From Campylorhamphus procurvoides (Eukaryota; Chordata; Aves; Passeriformes; Dendrocolaptidae), in assembly GCA_013396655.1 (NCBI GenBank), contig WBMV01002768.1, forward strand, positions 313,076 to 377,075: DNA of 64,000 bases. Reading direction: 5' to 3'. Positions 59,278 to 64,000 of this stretch are shown here, piece after piece (the stretch's first letter is position 1; every line of letters begins with the position of its first letter). Under the pieces are notes generated by a model, which was not told the origin of the DNA, did not search any database, and worked only from the letters and a program-made list of their open reading frames with translations. The translations under genes and the position numbers were made by a program.

Positions 59278-59463
59278 CCCCCGGGATGATGAGTTCCCCG
59301 GGATGCTGAGCCCCATGGGATGCTGAGCCCCCTGGATGCTGAGTCCCTGGGATGCTGAGCCCCATGGGATGTGGAGCCCCTGGGATGCTGAGCCCCCGGG
59401 ATGCTGAGCCCCTGGGATGCTGAGCCACATGGGATGCTGAGCCCCCGGGATGCCGAGCCCCCG
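59278..59463. repeat. 17-18-bp minisatellite upstream of POU2F3
   Basis: About eleven degenerate units of GGGATGCTGAGCCCC plus CAT, CCT or CCG. It ends about 415 bp before the POU2F3 start codon. Confidence 0.95.
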
Positions 59464-59602
59464 TCCAGCCCATCGGGCAGGTGCTGCATCCTCGCAGCCG
59501 AGGGCAGGCAAACCCAACCCGCCTCCCTTGCTTGCCCTCCTTCCCACCCCACCCCACGCCCTGGCAGCGCTGCAGGGACTCATCCATCCCCGAGTTACTA
59601 AT

Positions 59603-59610
59603 ATGCAAAT
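59603..59610 (+). promoter_or_regulatory. Octamer ATGCAAAT upstream of POU2F3
   Basis: A perfect POU octamer, 269 bp upstream of the start codon. A one-mismatch inverted partner, TTTTGCAT, follows at 59617-59624. POU2F3 and its relatives bind this motif (family knowledge); use here is inferred. Confidence 0.45.
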
Positions 59611-59878
59611 GGGAGCTTTTGCATGGGCCCGACGCCAAGCTGCTGGGTGTCAGGGCACCCGAGGGAGCCGGAGGTGGGGCGAGGCGTGGCAGCGCCGCAT
59701 GCTCACCTGGCCCTGCATGGCAACAGGCAATGGAGCTGTAGGTCCCTTGGCGAGCGGACCCACGCCCGGTTCGAGAGGCAGCGGGTGGCAGAGGAGGGAG
59801 GGCAAACTGGCAGCCCCTGGCAACCTGGGGCTGACGGCAGGAGGCTGGGCACACCGCGGATTTCCCTCCGCCAGCAGG

Positions 59879-59906
59879 ATGGTGAACCTGGAGTCTGTGC
59901 ACGCAG
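59879..59906 (+). CDS. POU2F3: POU2F3 first coding exon (start of gene)
   Basis: The exon reads ATG then VNLESVHA plus one base and ends CAG|GTAAAG. The human POU2F3 long isoform begins MVNLESMHTD, and its first exon also ends after nine codons plus one base. The position, 5.2 kb downstream of OAF on the same strand, fits the conserved gene order. POU2F3 (Skn-1a, Oct-11) is a class II POU-domain transcription factor of keratinocytes and tuft cells. The POU-specific domain and homeodomain are encoded beyond the window. With so few codons the call rests on exact motif, phase, donor and synteny together. Confidence 0.88.
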
Positions 59907-61667
59907 GTAAAGGGCACCTGAGCAGGGATCGCGCTGGAGCGCGACATGCAGCTGGGGCCGTGGGCTTGGGCAGGAAACTCTGGGATTGCTCTGATTCCTC
60001 TGATTCCCGTGACCCTTCTTTCCCTCCCTGCTTTCCCTCTCTTTTCGCCCGCTGGAGTGCCTGGTTAGGTGCCCACATTCCTACCTGGGGATGGATGCTG
60101 CCCTGGTTTATTTAGGGGGCTGCCAAGCCATGCCCACAATGTGGGCGCAGCGCTCCCGCTGCCAGCCCCGACGTGGCACTGGGAGCAGAGCAGGGAGATC
60201 TCCTGGGTACCTGGGAAATCGGTGTTTAGTGGGACCTGTGGGCGCTGGCATTGGGATAGAGCTGGGGGGAGGGAGAAGGGATAAATTCATGGAGGGATGC
60301 AGCAAGGTGGAGAGAGGGGTGTGTGTGAGGTGGGACATGTGTTGGAAGGGGAAAAGTTAATGGCAAAGAGGGAACAAGAGGCAGAAGTGAATGAGGAGGG
60401 AGCTGTGGGAGGCTGCATTGAGTGAGGAATGAATGAATGAATGGGGATACTCAGAAAGACAGAGACTCCTTCCAGGGGGTCTGATCCAGAGCGACAGCTC
60501 TGCTGGTCTCACATCATCTCGGAGCAGACCTTGCTGGGGAACCAGAGCAAGTCCTGCCAAATCCCTTGGAGCTGTGCTGAGCTCTGGGTCACCCTGCAGA
60601 GCTTTTGGGCTCAGCTCAAGCCCCCGAGCTCGAGGGGAAGGACCACATCCCCCAGGCACATGGAGCTGAGGGCAGTGCTGGGGTGGGAGCAGCCAGACCC
60701 CAAGAGCCCTGCGTGTGGCAGGGGCAGGCAGGGGGTGTTGGGGTGCAGGAGCCACAGGAGCCCCGTTAGTGACCTGTGTCTGGTGCTTTGTGCAGCACAA
60801 AATGCTCTGTTGGCCCCTGGCTTGGAGGGATGGGAAGGATTCATCCATCAGTCTGTCCAAGGGCTCATTCCCTTGGGTACCTGTGGGCACTCTGTGTGTG
60901 TTGGGAGTCCGGCTGTGCAGGCAGGAGCTGGGGGGGTCTGTGCTGAGGGTTTGTAGCCCCTCCACAAGCCCTGCCTGCCCGTGGGCTCACAGACAGGCCT
61001 GCAGGGCAAGGCAGATGGTGCAGCCATGCCATCACCTAACACAGGTCAGCCTGCAGCGGGCTGGCAGAGACAGCCAAAGCCTCTGCTCTACCGCTGTGTC
61101 CCAACCTCTCCAGGGCTCTGGGATGCCCACAGCCCCTCCAGGACCAGGCAGCATCCCCCTGAGCGGGCTGGTTCCCTGTGGAGGCAGCTGGGGAGCCCTG
61201 GCCATGAGGAGAGGCTGCGGGAGGCTCGTGGTCTTGGCTGGGCTGGGAGCTGGACTAGTCTGAGCACCTGCACTGGGTGTGCTTGTGTGTGGTGTCTCTT
61301 GGGGACGCAGCCCCCGCAGGCTCCTATCCACCCATCTGCTTGGCTTGTGGCAGACTCTTTCTTCATGGGAAGATTCCCCAGATCGATACTGTGCCCTCTG
61401 TCAAAGCCAGTGGCATCACTCTCAGAGTGGGTTTGGCCAGGGGCTGCACAGAGCTGGGCTCAGGCTGAGCTTCCACTCTGCCAAACCATCCCCTCGTGCT
61501 GTGGGTCAGAAGGGCTGAAGATTTAAGCAGCAGGGAGGGAGCCCAACGCAGGTGGGAGGGTGTTTTTCCACCCTTGTGCAAAGGCAGTTCAGTATATTCA
61601 ATTTTGGGGTCCCTCTGTAACAAGCTGTTTGCAGAGATGTGATCAGTTTTTTTGCTGGCCGAGCAAC

Positions 61668-61702
61668 TTGGAGGTTTTTTCCAACCTTGATGATTCTGTG
61701 GG
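61668..61702 (+). mobile_element. CR1 3' tail fragment
   Basis: TTTTTTCCAACCTTGATGAT followed by TCTGTGGG resembles the sense CR1 3' end (TTCCAACC..ATGATTCTATG). It is very short. Confidence 0.5.
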
Positions 61703-62377
61703 AAGAACAGAGTGCCAGGTGAGGGTGGGCTGCTCGGGCTCTGCACATCCTCCACCCCGCTGAGAGAATTCCAATGGGTACCACCACCTTCTCCCCAGGC
61801 GTTTTGGATATTTGGATCTTTCACCTTCCTGCAGCTTCCACAGGGACTCAGGCACCTAAAGCACAGAAAACTCTAGAGGCTCCAGGTGATGGTCCCCCTC
61901 CTCCACCACTGGATTTCAGCTGTAAAGTCATCAGGCTGGTTTACCCTTGCCCATGTCTGAACAGCTAGTAGGAACAAGGGCTTGGGAAAGGCTTTATTTG
62001 CTGACACCATTTGTTTCAGCAAAAATATAGATGCAGATATATCCCCAGAGAAGTGTCTGCACTGGTAGAGCTCCTTTGGTCTGGCTGAACAAACCAGCTA
62101 CCCCTACTGCAGGTATGTTTGGGAGCTGAGGTGCAGCAGCACATTTTTAATATGGCCCCGGCCGCAGTGGCGGCTCCTAATAGGGCTGTGGTTTGGGATT
62201 AGGCAGTCCGAAGTTGTGTTATTTTTCCCAGAGATTTTTTTTTCCTACCCTGCTTATTCTCTGTGTATTGCTAAGCTGGCAAAGCTGTGTGCAAGGAGCC
62301 TGTGTGCAGCTGCACTCGGGCTCACAGCCTGCCTTGGCTTTGAGGTGTTTTTGTGGATGGAGAGGGGTCAGATCTGG

Positions 62378-62385
62378 ATTTGCAT
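62378..62385 (-). promoter_or_regulatory. Octamer in POU2F3 intron 1
   Basis: ATTTGCAT on the plus strand (ATGCAAAT on minus), a perfect octamer. Confidence 0.3.
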
Positions 62386-63752
62386 CACTCTGTCCTGGCT
62401 ATAGTGGGAGACTCTGGAGTGTCAATAAAAAGGTGTTGGCTACACTTATATCATATTAGAAATTCCTCTGTATGTCTGCTCCTCATTCTTAAGGACCATT
62501 GGAGGATGATCCACAGGGACACACAGGCTGGCCAGCCCCAAACCTCTCAAATCAGTAGGTTTGATAAAAAGGATTTTCTTTTTCTTCCCGGTTTTTTTTT
62601 CCCTACAAGATATTTAAACAAATGCACATTTATGATGGGAATTTGAATCTTGGTGAAATAAAATTCTCGTGCTTTCTTTATGAGAATCACAGGGCATCTC
62701 GTTATCTCCCGACTGCAGGAGGAGGGGATTGAGCTGATGGGTAACATGTGAGATGTAATCAAGTTGCAGCAGCAATTCCTCCTTCCCTCCCCACCCACCC
62801 AAGGGTATAACAGCAGAGGGATAGAGGGGCATTCCTGCAGGAGGGAGAGAACTTCTCGGGGTTTGCTTCTGTGTCTTCCCTCCCTCAGGTCTGTCTGAAC
62901 TGTTCCGGTTCTTGCTCTGTGCCCGTATGGGGCTCCTCGGTCTTGGGGGTTAAATATTTTCATTCACGTAGATGTATTTGGTGTTTTTTTGCAAGCTTTC
63001 AGGTTCTCTCACCAAAGCAAGCACCAAACTTCTGCAGGCTTTTAGATTTTTCTTCCTCTGTTTTATGAGAACTTGCCTCTTATTTTTTCTAAGGTACTTT
63101 TTGGCAGGCAGCAAAACTTTGTGCTTTGTAGATTGCCTAAGTTAGGGTCCCTTGGCAGCATTACAAGACAAGAAGATGTTTATAGCTGATGGTAATTACT
63201 CTTCCTGCAGTAGAAATGCTTTAGAAGCCCCACTAAACATTCATGTCTTAATTGCAGAGGGTTTATTTGAAGGGGAAAAAAAAAATCCCACACCACAACT
63301 CTTTTCTCTCTCCTTCCCCCCTCACTCCTTAATATAAAGAAAGGAAGTTTCTGGAGTATGTGAAAGTTTCTGTGCTCAGGTATAAAATCCTGATTTTTTT
63401 TTCTCCCCTTATTCATTTGCTGAAGAAAGTTTCAAACTTTAACTTGATCAGGGATATTAAATCTTGGCTAAAAAGTGGATTACCTGCTGTTTGTGCACTA
63501 GAAGTTGGAATGGGGAAGAAGAGAAAACCTGCACACACACAAAGCTCTGCCTGTTCTGGTGCAAGAGGGAAATGGGTATAAAAACCTATCGGGTTCTTCT
63601 AATCCTTTTGGCCGTTTGGGAGCAATAAAAGGTGGATAGAGGGAAGAGGAAAAGGTTTGCATGATGCTTTTAGATGGCTTCCACCTGCCTTCTCTGCCCC
63701 AGCAAAACCACAGCAAACACTGGCCAGGCTTCCCCGCTGTTGTTATTCCCCG

Positions 63753-63806
63753 ATGCAAATGGAATGAGTCTGTGGCCGGGATTGGCTGCAGGAAGAACAT
63801 GCAAAT
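63753..63806 (+). promoter_or_regulatory. Pair of perfect octamers in POU2F3 intron 1
   Basis: ATGCAAAT occurs at 63753-63760 and 63799-63806, in the same orientation and 46 bp apart. A one-mismatch GTTTGCAT lies at about 63655-63662. It is a candidate POU-factor-bound element. Confidence 0.4.
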
Positions 63807-63842
63807 CACTTGGGTCTTGATAAAAAAAGTTATCTTTTTATT

Positions 63843-63856
63843 CCCCCCCCCCCCCA
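63843..63856. repeat. C14 homopolymer
   Basis: A run of fourteen C. Its length is uncertain in most sequencing data. Confidence 0.95.
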
Positions 63857-64000
63857 ATAGTCTGGAAACAGTTAAAATTCCAGTGCAAAGGGTGTAAGAG
63901 CTGAGGGGGTGTCCATCTGAATTTGAATAGATGTTCTCCCTTCTTTCACTGCTGTGCCCTTGGCCGCTTTGAAGGAGGGGATGAGCAATCCAGTGTGAAG

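Larger units (their letters stand above)
59907..64000 (+). other. POU2F3: POU2F3 intron 1 (5' part)
   Basis: The first intron of this gene is long in mammals, and the window ends inside it. I see no further POU2F3 exon. It holds three perfect octamers (62378, 63753, 63799), a CR1 tail fragment, a GAAT run (about 60426-60441) and a C14 run at 63843-63856. Confidence 0.8.

Noticed and set aside
59078..59947. 289-codon minus-strand ORF upstream of POU2F3
   Set aside because: It includes the 17-18-bp minisatellite translated as a periodic peptide and overlaps POU2F3 exon 1 antisense.

Overview
This is vertebrate nuclear DNA, almost certainly from a bird. Genes are split by GT-AG introns. The interspersed repeats I recognise are CR1-type LINE 3' ends, with the typical block around CCATGGGCAGGGACACCTTCC and the ATTCTATGATT tail. 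Gene order is TRIM29 (minus), OAF (plus), POU2F3 (plus), as on human 11q23.3. In chicken I would expect this block on microchromosome 24; that is inference, and I cannot name the species.

Layout. (1) 1-14.6 kb: the 5' two thirds of TRIM29 on the minus strand. Five coding exons (13415-14266, 6462-6557, 5078-5311, 4540-4738, 1692-1775) cover the N-terminal region, two B-boxes, the coiled coil and the start of the C-terminal tail. The last exons lie beyond base 1. A TATA-type promoter candidate is at 14573-14580. (2) 14.6-46 kb: about 31 kb between the divergent genes TRIM29 and OAF. I see no convincing gene there. It holds CR1 fragments, several G-rich minisatellites, a purine-rich tract, one unexplained ORF with a CpG-rich core (25080-25454) and a 2.03-kb direct duplication whose copies abut at a single N. 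(3) 46.2-56.05 kb: OAF, four coding exons starting in a CpG island. An N gap inside exon 1 removes the signal peptide. Intron 3 is largely a minisatellite running into the exon 4 acceptor. A poly(A) signal lies at 56009. (4) 56-64 kb: POU2F3 upstream region, its tiny first coding exon (59879-59906) and the start of intron 1, with four perfect POU octamers.

Functions. TRIM29 is a cytoplasmic RING-less TRIM protein of squamous epithelium and innate signalling. OAF is a secreted cysteine-rich protein. POU2F3 is the tuft-cell and keratinocyte POU factor. The genes are neighbours, not an operon. I found no wholly new system. The most useful observations concern assembly faults (the 2-kb duplication and the OAF exon 1 gap), a 19-bp minisatellite with a 190-bp higher-order period, repeats next to OAF and POU2F3 control signals, and a repeat-built segment in the TRIM29 N-terminus.
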